Positions 19,587 through 29,502 of a DNA stretch of 64,000 nucleotides are shown here, piece after piece. The notes under the pieces are model-generated. The model did not search any database. It was given only the letters and a program-made list of their open reading frames with translations, and was not told where the DNA came from. Where the stretch lies: positions 3,720,001-3,784,000 of the forward strand of contig NZ_CP117880.1 in assembly GCF_028736175.1 (NCBI RefSeq). The letters are read 5' to 3'. Within the stretch, counting starts at the first letter, position 1, and every line of letters starts with the position of its first letter. This DNA comes from Sphingobacterium oryzagri. Its GTDB lineage: Bacteria; Bacteroidota; Bacteroidia; Sphingobacteriales; Sphingobacteriaceae. The position numbers and the translations under genes were made by a program.

Positions 19587-21491
19587 CTAAACTCGTTTTA
19601 ATACTAAGCCAGCCAAAGGCGGCAGTTTAACTTTTATAGATTGTTCAAAATTCATCCACGCAATCGGCTCGGCAGAGCAGTTTGTTTGTTCGACGCCACT
19701 TCCGTAAAACGATTGATCATCCGAATTTAGCAAGACCTCCCAATCACCCGTGACCGGTACACCTACACGATAATCGCGCAATACCGGCGTTAAATTGAGC
19801 ACCACCAAAATATCATCCTCGGCGGCGTGCCCATGACGCAGGTAAGCAAAAACACTATTTTCATGGTCGCCAAGCTCAACCCACTGAAATCCTTCCGGAC
19901 TAAATCCTTTCTCATACAAAGCCGGCTGTCCGCGATAAAGAGTATTAAGTGCTTTTACAAAATCTTGCATACCACGATGCGGCGCATATTGGGTCAAATG
20001 CCAATCTAACGATTGATTAACGTTCCATTCAGACGTTTGGGCAAACTCGCCCCCCATAAACAACAGTTTGGTGCCTACGAAAGTGTACATATACAAGAAA
20101 AGTGCGCGCAGGTTGGCAAACTTTTGCCATTCATCGCCTGGCATCTTGTAGATAAGCGAATGTTTGCCATACACTACCTCATCATGCGATAAAGGAAGCA
20201 TAAAGTTTTCATGGAAACCATAGACCGTAGCAAAGCTCATCTGGCTGTGTTGATATTTTCGGTTAATTGGATCTTCCTTAAAATAATTTAACGTATCATG
20301 CATCCAGCCCATCATCCATTTCATGCCGAATCCGAGTCCGTTGTGAAACGTGGGTCTACTTACCCCTGGCCAAGAGGTTGACTCTTCAGCAATGGTCTGC
20401 ACCGACGGAAAATGCCCGTAAACAGCCTCATTTAGTTCTTTCAGAAAATGTACCGCTTCCAGATTTTCGCGGCCTCCAAATTCATTGGGTTCCCACTGCC
20501 CCGCTTCGCGCGAATAGTCCAGGTATAACATGGAAGCTACAGCGTCGACACGTAAGCCATCAATATGGTAGCGATCTAGCCAAAAGAAGGCATTGGAGAT
20601 TAAAAACGAACGCACCTCATCGCGCCCATAGTTGAAAATATACGATTTCCAATCGGGGTGATAGCCTTTTCGTGGATCTTCATGTTCAAAAAGATGAGAA
20701 CCATCAAAACGATAAAGTCCGTGCGCATCACCCGGGAAATGGGAAGGCACCCAATCTAAAATAACGCCGATATTCGCACGATGCAACGACTCAATCAAAT
20801 ACATCAAGTCTTGCGCATCGCCATAGCGAGATGATGCCGCAAAATAACCTGTAATTTGATAACCCCAGGAAGGATAATACGGATGCTCCATAATAGGCAT
20901 CAGCTCGACATGCGTAAAGCCCATATCGCGCACATAGGGCACCAATTTATCCGCTACTTCGCGGTAATTCAGAAAGCGTTCTGGCTCTTCTGCATTTCGC
21001 GCCCAAGAGCCTACATGCAGTTCGTAAACCGCATAAGGTTTATCCAACGCGTTGTATGCTTCTCGGTTTTCCATCCAGGCCTTGTCCTCCCATTCATACC
21101 AGGTCGTTGAAACGATCGAGGCCGTTTTGGGGGCAGTTTCGTTACGTAATGCAAATGGATCAGCCTTCTGCAAAATTTCACCCGTGTTGGAAACGATATG
21201 ATATTTATAAATCTCGCCAAAATCAACTTCCGGAATAAAGCCTTCCCAGATACCGCTGCTGTCCCAACGTGGGAACAGTTGATGGCTGCGCGGATTCCAG
21301 CCATTGAAATTGCCCACAACGGAAACTTCCGCCGCATTGGGCGCCCAGACGGCGAAGTATACACCTTGCTTACTCGCGTGGGTCAATCGATGTGACCCTA
21401 ATTTTTCATAAAGTTTAAAATGTTTCCCTGATCTAAACAGTGCAATATCAAATTCCGTAAATAGCGAATAGACTTCTACCGGTCGGCTCAT
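19587..21491 (-). CDS. glgB: 1,4-alpha-glucan branching enzyme (GH13)
   Basis: 634 aa with an N-terminal CBM48 (YFAVWAPNAAEVSVVGNFNG) and a GH13 barrel. The nucleophile Asp is in GLRVDAVASMLYLDYSR, the acid/base Glu in QTIAEEST, and the third Asp in MLPLSHDEVVYGK. It introduces alpha-1,6 branches in glycogen. It follows the GH31 gene by 14 nt, so glycogen synthesis and alpha-glucan hydrolysis are probably co-transcribed. Confidence 0.96.
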   Translation of the reverse strand: MSRPVEVYSLFTEFDIALFRSGKHFKLYEKLGSHRLTHASKQGVYFAVWAPNAAEVSVVGNFNGWNPRSHQLFPRWDSSGIWEGFIPEVDFGEIYKYHIVSNTGEILQKADPFALRNETAPKTASIVSTTWYEWEDKAWMENREAYNALDKPYAVYELHVGSWARNAEEPERFLNYREVADKLVPYVRDMGFTHVELMPIMEHPYYPSWGYQITGYFAASSRYGDAQDLMYLIESLHRANIGVILDWVPSHFPGDAHGLYRFDGSHLFEHEDPRKGYHPDWKSYIFNYGRDEVRSFLISNAFFWLDRYHIDGLRVDAVASMLYLDYSREAGQWEPNEFGGRENLEAVHFLKELNEAVYGHFPSVQTIAEESTSWPGVSRPTFHNGLGFGMKWMMGWMHDTLNYFKEDPINRKYQHSQMSFATVYGFHENFMLPLSHDEVVYGKHSLIYKMPGDEWQKFANLRALFLYMYTFVGTKLLFMGGEFAQTSEWNVNQSLDWHLTQYAPHRGMQDFVKALNTLYRGQPALYEKGFSPEGFQWVELGDHENSVFAYLRHGHAAEDDILVVLNLTPVLRDYRVGVPVTGDWEVLLNSDDQSFYGSGVEQTNCSAEPIAWMNFEQSIKVKLPPLAGLVLKRV

Positions 21492-21505
21492 TATATCGTT
21501 TTTAT

Positions 21506-23962
21506 TTATGCTATCGTTAACTTCCTAAATTCTTTTTCTACGGAGAAATACGGCATATTATCCTCGTCCCTCAATACACTTATACTAACACCATCCACGT
21601 CGATTTTGTTCACGTTAAATGGAAGTCCGATAAAATAAATTTTATACGTATCAAAACGCTCGTTATAAAGTCCTTCCTGATTCTGCATGACCGTCAGGCA
21701 ATCTTTTTTTCCTTCGACAATAAAATGTTTTTCGTTGTACACGCTTTGTTCATAAGCAAACGTATCTCCATGGTCAATGTATAGGTCAGAATCCTGTCTA
21801 CGTTCACCAAAATAGATGTTTAAGCGTAGCGCATCAATATGCTTTTCGCCGGTGTATTGCATAACCGGATACTCGGGAATAACACTACCAGCGCGCACGA
21901 AAATAGGCATTTTATCCAGCGGCGTATCAATCTGCAGTTCTTGTCCGCCGTGATAAATCGTGTTATCAAAATAATAATACCAGTCGCCCTCGGGCAAGTA
22001 CACTATTTTTGATTGTTGTCCGGGATTCAACACTGGCGACACTAAGATATTATGACCAAAGGCAAATTCTTCTTCACGTTGCAGATTGGACGCTTTCTCT
22101 TGCTCCAGCAAGGCTATTGGACGTAAAATTGGTTCGCAATATTTATGCTGTCTCCAAAAAGCTGTATAGATATATGGCAATAATTTATAGCGCAATTCAA
22201 TAAATTTCTTACAAATAGCTTCCCATTCCGGTCCGAAGCTCCAAGGTTCGCGATCGCGGGTATCGCCAGCCGAATGCACACGCATAAATGGCGAGAATAC
22301 GCCAAACTGCATCCAGCGGGTGTATAGTTCGCCGTCTGGTTCGCCGGTAAAACCGCCAATATCCGTTCCGCAAAAAGACAAACCTGAAACAGAAAGGCGC
22401 TGCAACTGCAAAATGCCGATACGTAAATGTTCCCAAGTAGCGATGTTATCACCAGTCCACACCGAAGAGTAACGTTGCGTACCGGCATAGGCCGCGCGCG
22501 TGATGGTAAACGGACGCTTGTTGCGTTGCAATTTTTTCAACCCATCATAGGTCGATCGCACCATTTGCATGCCGTAAATATTATGCGCTTTGCGGTGCGA
22601 ACCGCGAAAACCTTCGTAATAGTGACGTACATCGCCCGGGAACGTGCCACGACCAAATACCGCCGGTTCGTTCATATCATTCCACACGCCGGCCACGCCA
22701 TCTTCGACCAAGCCACGGTACAACGTGCCCCACCATTCGCGCACTTTCGGATTGGTGTAGTCCGGAAACTGGCAACGCCCCGGCCAAACATATCCTTCCA
22801 TAAAATAGTCATCTCCACGGCGACAGAAATACCGATTTTCCTTCCCTTCTTTAAACACCCAATAATCCTCATCCACCTTAATGCCCGGATCAATCATCAC
22901 CACGGTTTTAAAACCGTTGGCGGCAAGATCCGCAATCATTTTCTTCGGATCCGGAAAATAGCGTTTGTTCCAGGTAAAACAACGGTAACCATCCATGTAG
23001 TCGATATCGAGGTAAATCGCGTCACATGGTATCTGGCGTTTACGAAACTGATCGGCTACATCGCGTACATTCGCTTCCGGATAATAGCTCCACCGACATT
23101 GATGATAACCGATAGCCCAAAGAGGCGGCATATAGTGTGTGCCGGTAAGGTCATGATAGCGCTTTACCACATCCATCATTTGCGGCCCGTGTATATAATA
23201 ATATTGCATTTCGCCGCCCTCCGACCAGTAGCTGGTGCGATCGTTCTTTTCAGCAGCAAAATCGAAAAAGGTTTTGAACGTATTATCGAAGAAAATACCA
23301 TAGGCATCCCCGCCTGTTACACCGATATAGAAAGGTATGGTTTTATATAACGGATCTTGGTTGAAGCCAAAGCCATAAGTATCCGAATTCCAGTTGCTGA
23401 AACGGCGGCCACGCAGGTTCAGGTTGGACGATTTATCGCCCAGACCGAAGAATGCTTCATCCGCGGTAGCTTTTTTCGTGCAGTAAACATAATAGCCACC
23501 AAAATCGACATTTTCCTCCCAATGTAATGGCTTGTGATCGGCATTGAAAACCTTGCCTTCCACATTTTCAAAGACGACCAAAAAGTCAGCCTTTTGAATG
23601 CGACAAACAACCACAGCCGTCTTCACCAGGTAAGCGTCGTCTGTTTCTTCCAAAGAAAACGATGTGGGGTGCAGATCCAGGTCTTTTTTCAAAGCGTACG
23701 AAAAATCATCTAAAAAAGAGCTCTGTGGCGCCAAGCGCACGCGGATGATCTCATCAGCAAACACTTTTACCTCTACACTAGCCTTGCCATCGCTAAAAAT
23801 AAACGCATTATTGGATTTTACATAGGATGTTGGCTTACCCAGGTATTTCTTTTCGATAGCCGGCACGTCTAACACAGGATTGTTAACGTGCTGTATATTG
23901 TCTAAAGTTTCTTCGGTTAATACTTCTGACGCGATTTCTTCTTTCTTTTCTGATTCAGCCAT
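21506..23962 (-). CDS. Alpha-glucosidase, glycoside hydrolase family 31
   Basis: 818 aa. The nucleophile segment is GVWNDMNEPAVFG and the acid/base segment TGDNIATWEHLR, with GYHQCRWSYYPE upstream and the all-beta N- and C-terminal GH31 domains around the barrel. There is no signal peptide (it begins MAESEKKEEIASE), so it acts in the cytoplasm, probably on glycogen- or maltodextrin-derived oligosaccharides. It is first in the minus-strand run with glgB-glgA-glgC. Confidence 0.94.
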   Translation of the reverse strand: MAESEKKEEIASEVLTEETLDNIQHVNNPVLDVPAIEKKYLGKPTSYVKSNNAFIFSDGKASVEVKVFADEIIRVRLAPQSSFLDDFSYALKKDLDLHPTSFSLEETDDAYLVKTAVVVCRIQKADFLVVFENVEGKVFNADHKPLHWEENVDFGGYYVYCTKKATADEAFFGLGDKSSNLNLRGRRFSNWNSDTYGFGFNQDPLYKTIPFYIGVTGGDAYGIFFDNTFKTFFDFAAEKNDRTSYWSEGGEMQYYYIHGPQMMDVVKRYHDLTGTHYMPPLWAIGYHQCRWSYYPEANVRDVADQFRKRQIPCDAIYLDIDYMDGYRCFTWNKRYFPDPKKMIADLAANGFKTVVMIDPGIKVDEDYWVFKEGKENRYFCRRGDDYFMEGYVWPGRCQFPDYTNPKVREWWGTLYRGLVEDGVAGVWNDMNEPAVFGRGTFPGDVRHYYEGFRGSHRKAHNIYGMQMVRSTYDGLKKLQRNKRPFTITRAAYAGTQRYSSVWTGDNIATWEHLRIGILQLQRLSVSGLSFCGTDIGGFTGEPDGELYTRWMQFGVFSPFMRVHSAGDTRDREPWSFGPEWEAICKKFIELRYKLLPYIYTAFWRQHKYCEPILRPIALLEQEKASNLQREEEFAFGHNILVSPVLNPGQQSKIVYLPEGDWYYYFDNTIYHGGQELQIDTPLDKMPIFVRAGSVIPEYPVMQYTGEKHIDALRLNIYFGERRQDSDLYIDHGDTFAYEQSVYNEKHFIVEGKKDCLTVMQNQEGLYNERFDTYKIYFIGLPFNVNKIDVDGVSISVLRDEDNMPYFSVEKEFRKLTIA

Positions 23963-24073
23963 AATATTGTCTTAATTTTCAGTTCACATTCCATTTTGTT
24001 GGAATTAAAATACAACATTTTTCAGCAATTAGCGCAGGTATGGAAAATAAAAAAGAAATAAGTCGTTGAAAGA

Positions 24074-25321
24074 CTACTTGCTTCGGATTGCTTCTACGGG
24101 ATCCATCATAGCCGCGTTAATCGCGGGCACGATACCAGCCAAAAGTCCGATAAATGTGGATAGCGCTGTGGTGATCAACACCATTTTAAAACTGACAATG
24201 ACCGAGAAGTCAAACAAAAGTTGCGCCAACGCGGCCAGTCCGTAAACCAAACCGAGCCCCATAGCCCCGCCGATTAAACAGAGCAATACACTTTCTATCA
24301 AAAACTGGGATAAGATAAAAAACTGCTTTGCACCTAGTGCTTTCTGAATTCCAATGAGGTTAGTACGTTCGCGTACACTGACAAACATAATATTGGCAAT
24401 ACCAAAACCGCCCACGAGAATGGAAAAAATACCAATAAAGCCGCCCGATAGATTGATGATGCCAAACAGCTGGTCTAGTTGCGCCGTGATTAGGGTGGTT
24501 TTGTTGACCGAAAAATCGTCTTCGCGAGCAGGAGGCAAACGCCTGACCGATCGCAAAATACCGACCACCTCACTTTCGGCTTCTTCCAAACTGATATTGG
24601 GTTTTACTTCAATTGATATGCTGGGTTCATTATTTTCGTAATGTACGAGGTTGCGGCCCAAGGAGAATGGGATATAGGCTACATCATCGTTTGAGACATC
24701 GATCAACATGCCCGATCCCTCTTTTTTGAGCACACCGATTACTTGCAACTTTCTACCCATCAAGGCAATATATTTGCCTACTGGATTTTCTACCGGAAAC
24801 AATCCTTCGGCTATAGTGGCTCCCAGTATTACGCAATTGCCCGCAGCGCGAGATTCCTGCTCGGTAAAATATCGGCCATCCACGATATCAAGCTTACGAA
24901 TAGCCAATATTTCATAAGTGCCCGCCAGCACGTTAATATTGGATGCTGAGTTGTTTTTATATTTGGCTGTAGCGCTAGCTATGTTGATAGAATAGCCTAC
25001 TTGTGCGGCGGTGGTCATGCGCTGTTGCACCGCTTCAAAATCTGCATATTTTGGTTCCGGACGGTTAGCATATTTCCACCAGGGAAAATCCGGTCCACCA
25101 TCCCACGGCCATTTCTCGATGTATAAAGTACGGCTACCAATCTTGCGGACGGATTCCTCCAAATTGTTGCGCAACGTATCTACGGCCGAAAAAACGCCGA
25201 TTATAGTCATGATACCAATAGTCACACCCAGCAAAGACAACAACGTCCGGGTGCGGTTATCCTTTAAGGCGGATACTGCGAACAGGAAGCTTTCTTTGAT
25301 GAGGGTGAGAATCAAAAACAT
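24074..25321 (-). CDS. MacB/FtsX-type ABC transporter permease
   Basis: 415 aa. One N-terminal TM helix preceded by LLSLLGVTIGIMTIIGVFSA, a periplasmic MacB-PCD-like domain (about 40-280), then three C-terminal TM helices with the FtsX signature RERTNLIGIQKALGAKQ. It ends PAINAAMMDPVEAIRSK, typical of MacB permeases. No ATPase or membrane-fusion protein is adjacent, so the partners must be encoded elsewhere. Confidence 0.9.
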   Translation of the reverse strand: MFLILTLIKESFLFAVSALKDNRTRTLLSLLGVTIGIMTIIGVFSAVDTLRNNLEESVRKIGSRTLYIEKWPWDGGPDFPWWKYANRPEPKYADFEAVQQRMTTAAQVGYSINIASATAKYKNNSASNINVLAGTYEILAIRKLDIVDGRYFTEQESRAAGNCVILGATIAEGLFPVENPVGKYIALMGRKLQVIGVLKKEGSGMLIDVSNDDVAYIPFSLGRNLVHYENNEPSISIEVKPNISLEEAESEVVGILRSVRRLPPAREDDFSVNKTTLITAQLDQLFGIINLSGGFIGIFSILVGGFGIANIMFVSVRERTNLIGIQKALGAKQFFILSQFLIESVLLCLIGGAMGLGLVYGLAALAQLLFDFSVIVSFKMVLITTALSTFIGLLAGIVPAINAAMMDPVEAIRSK

Positions 25322-25401
25322 ATCTGCCTATAAATATAAAATAATTATCCATTCAAACGAATAATAAGCGTTAAAAATAGCGATTTTAGATTTATAATTG
25401 C

Positions 25402-25409
25402 TAACTTTG
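25402..25409 (+). promoter_or_regulatory. -7 promoter element of queA
   Basis: TAACTTTG matches TAnnTTTG exactly, 72 nt before the queA ATG. Confidence 0.5.
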
Positions 25410-25480
25410 TAAGCATTTTTGAAACCATCGCTGAACAGAATTGTTTAGGTTTCAACGCACAAAATATATCGTAGAACAAG

Positions 25481-26530
25481 ATGAAATTATCACAGTTTAA
25501 ATTCAATTTACCTGAATCATTGTTGGCATCCGAACCATCGGAACAACGTGACGAATCTCGCTTAATGGTTTTGCACCGTGATTCAGGAAAGATAGAACAC
25601 AAGATTTTTAAAGACGCTTTGGACTATTTCGACGACAAAGATGTCATGATTTTAAATAACACCAAGGTATTTCCTGCCCGTATGTACGGTAATAAAGAGA
25701 AAACCGGGGCTACGATCGAAGTGTTTTTATTAAGAGAATTAAACAAGGAGTTGCGCCTGTGGGACGTACTTGTAGATCCTGCCCGTAAAATCCGCGTAGG
25801 TAATAAGTTATATTTCGGAGACGATGATTTATTGGTGGCCGAGGTTGTCGACAACACGACTTCACGCGGTCGTACGATTCGTTTCCTGTTTGATGGCACG
25901 GATGAGGAATTCCGTCGCAATATCGAGATATTAGGCGAGACACCACTTCCTAAATATATCAAGCGCAAAGCTACGCCGGAAGATAAATTCCGCTACCAAA
26001 CAATCTATGCGAAAAACGAAGGAGCCGTAGCTGCACCTACGGCTGGTTTACACTTTTCGCGCGAGTTGATGAAACGCCTGGAACTAAAAGGTGTTGACTT
26101 TGCGGAGGTAACGTTGCACGTTGGTTTGGGCACATTCCGCACGGTGGAAGTGGAAGATTTGACTAAGCATAAAATGGATTCAGAGCAGTTTATCATCACG
26201 GATGAAGCAGCGCGCATCGTAAACAAAGGTATTGATGCAAAAAAACGCATCTGTGCTGTAGGAACGACGTCTATGCGTGCTATTGAATCTTCGGTATCTG
26301 CGGATAGACATTTGAAAGCGGCGAATGACTGGACAAGCAAGTTTATCTACCCGCCTTATGATTTCAGTATTGCGAACTCTATGATTACAAATTTTCATAC
26401 GCCTGAGTCAACGTTATTGGTGATGATCGCTGCTTTTGCCGGCTATGAAAATACCATGAACGCTTACGAAGTAGCGGTAAAAGAGAAATATAGATTTTAC
26501 TCCTATGGAGATGCGATGTTGATTATCTAA
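25481..26530 (+). CDS. queA: S-adenosylmethionine:tRNA ribosyltransferase-isomerase
   Basis: 349 aa. QueA adds the epoxycyclopentanediol ring in queuosine synthesis for tRNA wobble position 34. The N-terminus [45 protein letters not shown] and the [15 protein letters not shown] segment are family hallmarks. It is monocistronic, with its own promoter and a convergent terminator. Confidence 0.96.
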   Translation: MKLSQFKFNLPESLLASEPSEQRDESRLMVLHRDSGKIEHKIFKDALDYFDDKDVMILNNTKVFPARMYGNKEKTGATIEVFLLRELNKELRLWDVLVDPARKIRVGNKLYFGDDDLLVAEVVDNTTSRGRTIRFLFDGTDEEFRRNIEILGETPLPKYIKRKATPEDKFRYQTIYAKNEGAVAAPTAGLHFSRELMKRLELKGVDFAEVTLHVGLGTFRTVEVEDLTKHKMDSEQFIITDEAARIVNKGIDAKKRICAVGTTSMRAIESSVSADRHLKAANDWTSKFIYPPYDFSIANSMITNFHTPESTLLVMIAAFAGYENTMNAYEVAVKEKYRFYSYGDAMLII

Positions 26531-26547
26531 TCAACTATAAAATGTAT

Positions 26548-26586
26548 AAAAAAACGGTTTTGGCATATTTCCAAGACCGTTTTTTT
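26548..26586. terminator. Bidirectional terminator between queA and thiolase
   Basis: A 16-bp stem AAAAAAACGGTTTTGG / CCAAGACCGTTTTTTT (one G-U pair) with a 7-nt loop lies between the convergent genes. Confidence 0.9.
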
Positions 26587-26623
26587 ATGTTTGCCTACCC
26601 CAATAAGAATACGCTCAGCTTCA

Positions 26624-27814
26624 CTAATCAGGCACCGATACACGTTTTATAATCATAGCCGAAGCTCCGCCTCCACCATTACAAATCGCGGCTAAACCAT
26701 ACGTTCCGCCTTCTTGCTGTAAAATACTGATCAGCGTGGTGAGGATACGTGCGCCGGAACAGCCTATCGGATGCCCTAAAGACACCGCACCGCCGTATAC
26801 GTTGATTTTTTCTAATGGAATATCCAACAACTGCGCGTTGGCAAGCGCAACAACCGAAAAAGCTTCGTTAAACTCGGCATAATCAATAGCCGACAAAGGC
26901 AAATTTGCTTTCTCCAGCGCTTTTTTTGCAGCGATGTAAGGTGTGGTGGTAAACCAGGCCGGCGCTTGCTCGGCATCCGCGTAAGAAACAATTTCGGCTA
27001 GCGGCGTCAAGCCTAATTGTATTAATTTGGCTTCGCTCACCAACAACAAAGCTGCTGCGCCATCACTCAGCGTAGAAGCATTGGCCGCTGTTACTGTCCC
27101 CCCTTCCTTAAACGCAGGTTTTAACTGCGCCATTCGCGCGAAATCAACCTGGCTAAATTCTTCATCGGTAGCCACCAGCTGTTCGCCTTTTCGGCTCTTG
27201 ATGCTGATGGGCAGCACTTCATCCTGAAACTTACCCGCTTGCCAAGCCGCTGCACTGCGTTGGTAAGACAACGTTGCGTAAGCGTCTTGCGCATCACGAT
27301 CAATCGCATATTTTTCTGCGCAAAGCTCCGCAAAAAATCCCATCGCATCCTGACTGTAAGCATCACTCAGTCCGTCGCGCTGTATGCCGTCCAACATAGG
27401 TTGCGCACCGTACTTTGCGCCCCAACGCGTAGCTGGCACATAATATGGCACTTGGCTCATGCTTTCCATACCGCCAGCAACCACCACCTCCGCATCGCCC
27501 AGCAATATGGATTGCGCGGCCAACGAAACGGCTTTCATGCCACTGGCGCACACTTTATTAACGGTCGTTGCAGACACGTGATCCGGTATTCCAGCTAATT
27601 TGGCTACTTGTCGCGCCGGAGCCTGACCAACACCAGCCTGCAAAACACAGCCCATCAAAATATCATTAATTTCGGACACATCGATTTTTGTCCGTTCTAA
27701 TAAACCTGCTACAACTTTACTACCTAATTCAGTAGCAGACAAGCTCGATAAACTACCCCCAAAGCTGCCAATAGGCGTACGTTGCGCAGCGACAATAAAC
27801 ACACGTTTCGACAT
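26624..27814 (-). CDS. Acetyl-CoA C-acyltransferase (thiolase)
   Basis: 396 aa. Nucleophile Cys89 lies in NKVCASGMKAV; the His is in GGAVSLGHPIGCSGAR with the second Cys, and NEAFSVVALAN is the third motif. It cleaves 3-ketoacyl-CoA or condenses acetyl-CoA; the direction cannot be told. It is near the acyl-CoA dehydrogenase and FadB-like genes, which fits beta-oxidation. A palindromic repeat element begins 37 nt upstream of its start codon. Confidence 0.94.
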   Translation of the reverse strand: MSKRVFIVAAQRTPIGSFGGSLSSLSATELGSKVVAGLLERTKIDVSEINDILMGCVLQAGVGQAPARQVAKLAGIPDHVSATTVNKVCASGMKAVSLAAQSILLGDAEVVVAGGMESMSQVPYYVPATRWGAKYGAQPMLDGIQRDGLSDAYSQDAMGFFAELCAEKYAIDRDAQDAYATLSYQRSAAAWQAGKFQDEVLPISIKSRKGEQLVATDEEFSQVDFARMAQLKPAFKEGGTVTAANASTLSDGAAALLLVSEAKLIQLGLTPLAEIVSYADAEQAPAWFTTTPYIAAKKALEKANLPLSAIDYAEFNEAFSVVALANAQLLDIPLEKINVYGGAVSLGHPIGCSGARILTTLISILQQEGGTYGLAAICNGGGGASAMIIKRVSVPD

Positions 27815-27850
27815 TCCTTCTTTATTTTTTAGAGTTTATAGGTATGCTAA

Positions 27851-28001
27851 GAGGCTGTCCAAAAAGCTAATCGATTAACTTCAAAATGCGTCATGGCGAG
27901 GAAGTATGACGAAGCAATCTGCATTTTTATTTCATAAGATTGCGTCGTCATCGTTCCTTCTGCTCGTCATGACGAAATTTAATCACTTTTTAGACGGCCT
28001 C
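27851..28001. repeat. MITE-like palindromic repeat element
   Basis: A 151-bp element with imperfect terminal inverted repeats GAGGCTGTCCAAAAAG (left) and GAGGCCGTCTAAAAAG (right, reverse complement). The interior is also an extended imperfect inverted repeat centred near 27926 (CGTCATGGCGAGGA... against CGTCATGACGAGCA... and GCAATCT on both arms). There is no ORF and no clear target-site duplication. The ends look like IS termini, so a non-autonomous transposon is likely. Confidence 0.75.
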
Positions 28002-28287
28002 ATCACTTCCATTAGCATGTGCTTAATTCGCTAAGCGTTTTCAAATGCGACCATTACATACATGCAAACCACATCGGTTATCCCTAAATATACGTATAAA
28101 TATCGCAGCGCGATGGATTTCGTTTATTTTTTTTCACGGCAATATATAAAAATTCGCTTCTCGTAACTTAGCAAGCTCTACTAGCTATTTTACGAAATTT
28201 AACAGCAAAAATTTGGGATAAGTCGACGATTTAAGTTAAATTCGTTATATCCAAAAAGGATGGATTGACAACCAATATAAAACGTTC
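28002..28287. other. Intergenic region before the acyl-CoA dehydrogenase
   Basis: About 290 A/T-rich nt between the palindromic element and the ATG. It must hold the promoters for both divergent genes, but I could not pick a convincing TTTG/TAnnTTTG pair. Confidence 0.4.
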
Positions 28288-29472
28288 ATGCATATGCAGG
28301 CAACACAACTGACAGCAGAGTATCATACATTTCGCGACATTTTACGAGCATTTATCCGTAAAGAAATCATGCCTTATATTGACATATGGGAAAAAGAGGG
28401 AAAGATTCCGGCAAGTATATGGAAGAAAATGGGCGAAATGGGGCTTATGGGGCTGAATTACCCCGAAGAATATGGCGGCTTAAACCTGGATTTTTATTAT
28501 AGCATGATTTTCTGCGAAGAGCTTTCGCAGTGTTATTCCAGTGGGTTTACGGTAGCAGCACTCGTCATTCAATACATGTCAGCACCTTACCTTCTCCATC
28601 ACGGGTCTTCGGACTTAAAAGAACGCTATCTTCCTAAAATCATTGCCGGTGAGCTAGTGAGTGCTGTTGCTATTACTGAGCCGGGTGCTGGATCTGATCT
28701 AAAAAATATCCAGACCACGGCGGTGGATCAAGGAGATCATTATATCGTCAATGGCTCTAAAACCTTTATAACAAATGGCTACTATGGTGATATCTTTATT
28801 ACCGCCGTAAAGACTGATCCGTCAAAAGGCAGCAAAGGTATCAGCCTGCTTTTGCTGGAGCGCGCTATGCCGGGCATAACCGCCCGAAAAATAGAAAAAC
28901 TTGGATGGCATGCGTCAGACACCGCCGAGCTGCATTTTGATCAAGTTATTGTGCCGAAAACAAACCTGATCGGTATAGCTGAAGAGGGGTTCACCTACCT
29001 GATGGGCGGCCTACAACTGGAGCGGCTGACGGCGGCCATCCATAGCATTTCATCAGCCGAGGCCGCCTTACAATACACGCTTACTTATCTCTCCCAGCGG
29101 GAAGCATTCGGAAAGAAATTGCAAGACTTCCAGACAATACGCCATAAAATAGCACATATGACGGCCGCGATAACAACGACGAAAGCCTTTGTACAACATT
29201 GTTGTGATTTACAGCAGTGGGGCAAATATGCCGTGCAGGAGTGTTCCATCGCTAAATTGCAGGCCAGCGAACTGGCCATCGAAGTTGTGAACAACTGTCT
29301 GCAATTGTTTGGCGGTTACGGATTTACAGAAGACTATAAGATTGCGCGCATGTATCGTGATGTACGGGTGGGCACCATCATAGCGGGCACCTCGGAGATT
29401 ATGCTGGAAATCATAGCTAAGATCGCCATCGATCAGGTAAGCTATGCGCCAAATCCATCTAGCAATCCTTAA
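28288..29472 (+). CDS. Acyl-CoA dehydrogenase
   Basis: 394 aa. The FAD-binding and substrate segments AITEPGAGSDLKNIQTTA and FITNGYYGDIFI are clear, and the C-terminal domain ends IIAGTSEIMLEIIAKIA. The usual short/medium-chain catalytic Glu of that last motif is Ala, as in isovaleryl- and long-chain-type enzymes. In those the base is in helix G, and LQLERL here provides the matching Glu. An alternative start is the second Met (28294). It is followed 30 nt later by the FadB-like gene. Confidence 0.92.
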   Translation: MHMQATQLTAEYHTFRDILRAFIRKEIMPYIDIWEKEGKIPASIWKKMGEMGLMGLNYPEEYGGLNLDFYYSMIFCEELSQCYSSGFTVAALVIQYMSAPYLLHHGSSDLKERYLPKIIAGELVSAVAITEPGAGSDLKNIQTTAVDQGDHYIVNGSKTFITNGYYGDIFITAVKTDPSKGSKGISLLLLERAMPGITARKIEKLGWHASDTAELHFDQVIVPKTNLIGIAEEGFTYLMGGLQLERLTAAIHSISSAEAALQYTLTYLSQREAFGKKLQDFQTIRHKIAHMTAAITTTKAFVQHCCDLQQWGKYAVQECSIAKLQASELAIEVVNNCLQLFGGYGFTEDYKIARMYRDVRVGTIIAGTSEIMLEIIAKIAIDQVSYAPNPSSNP

Positions 29473-29502
29473 TTTTTAAGCAGACAAAACAGCAAACGCA
29501 GC

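Noticed and set aside
22427..23350. 307-codon plus-strand frame inside the GH31 gene
   Set aside because: It is wholly antisense to an intact GH31 with all catalytic motifs, and its amino-acid sequence has no domain.
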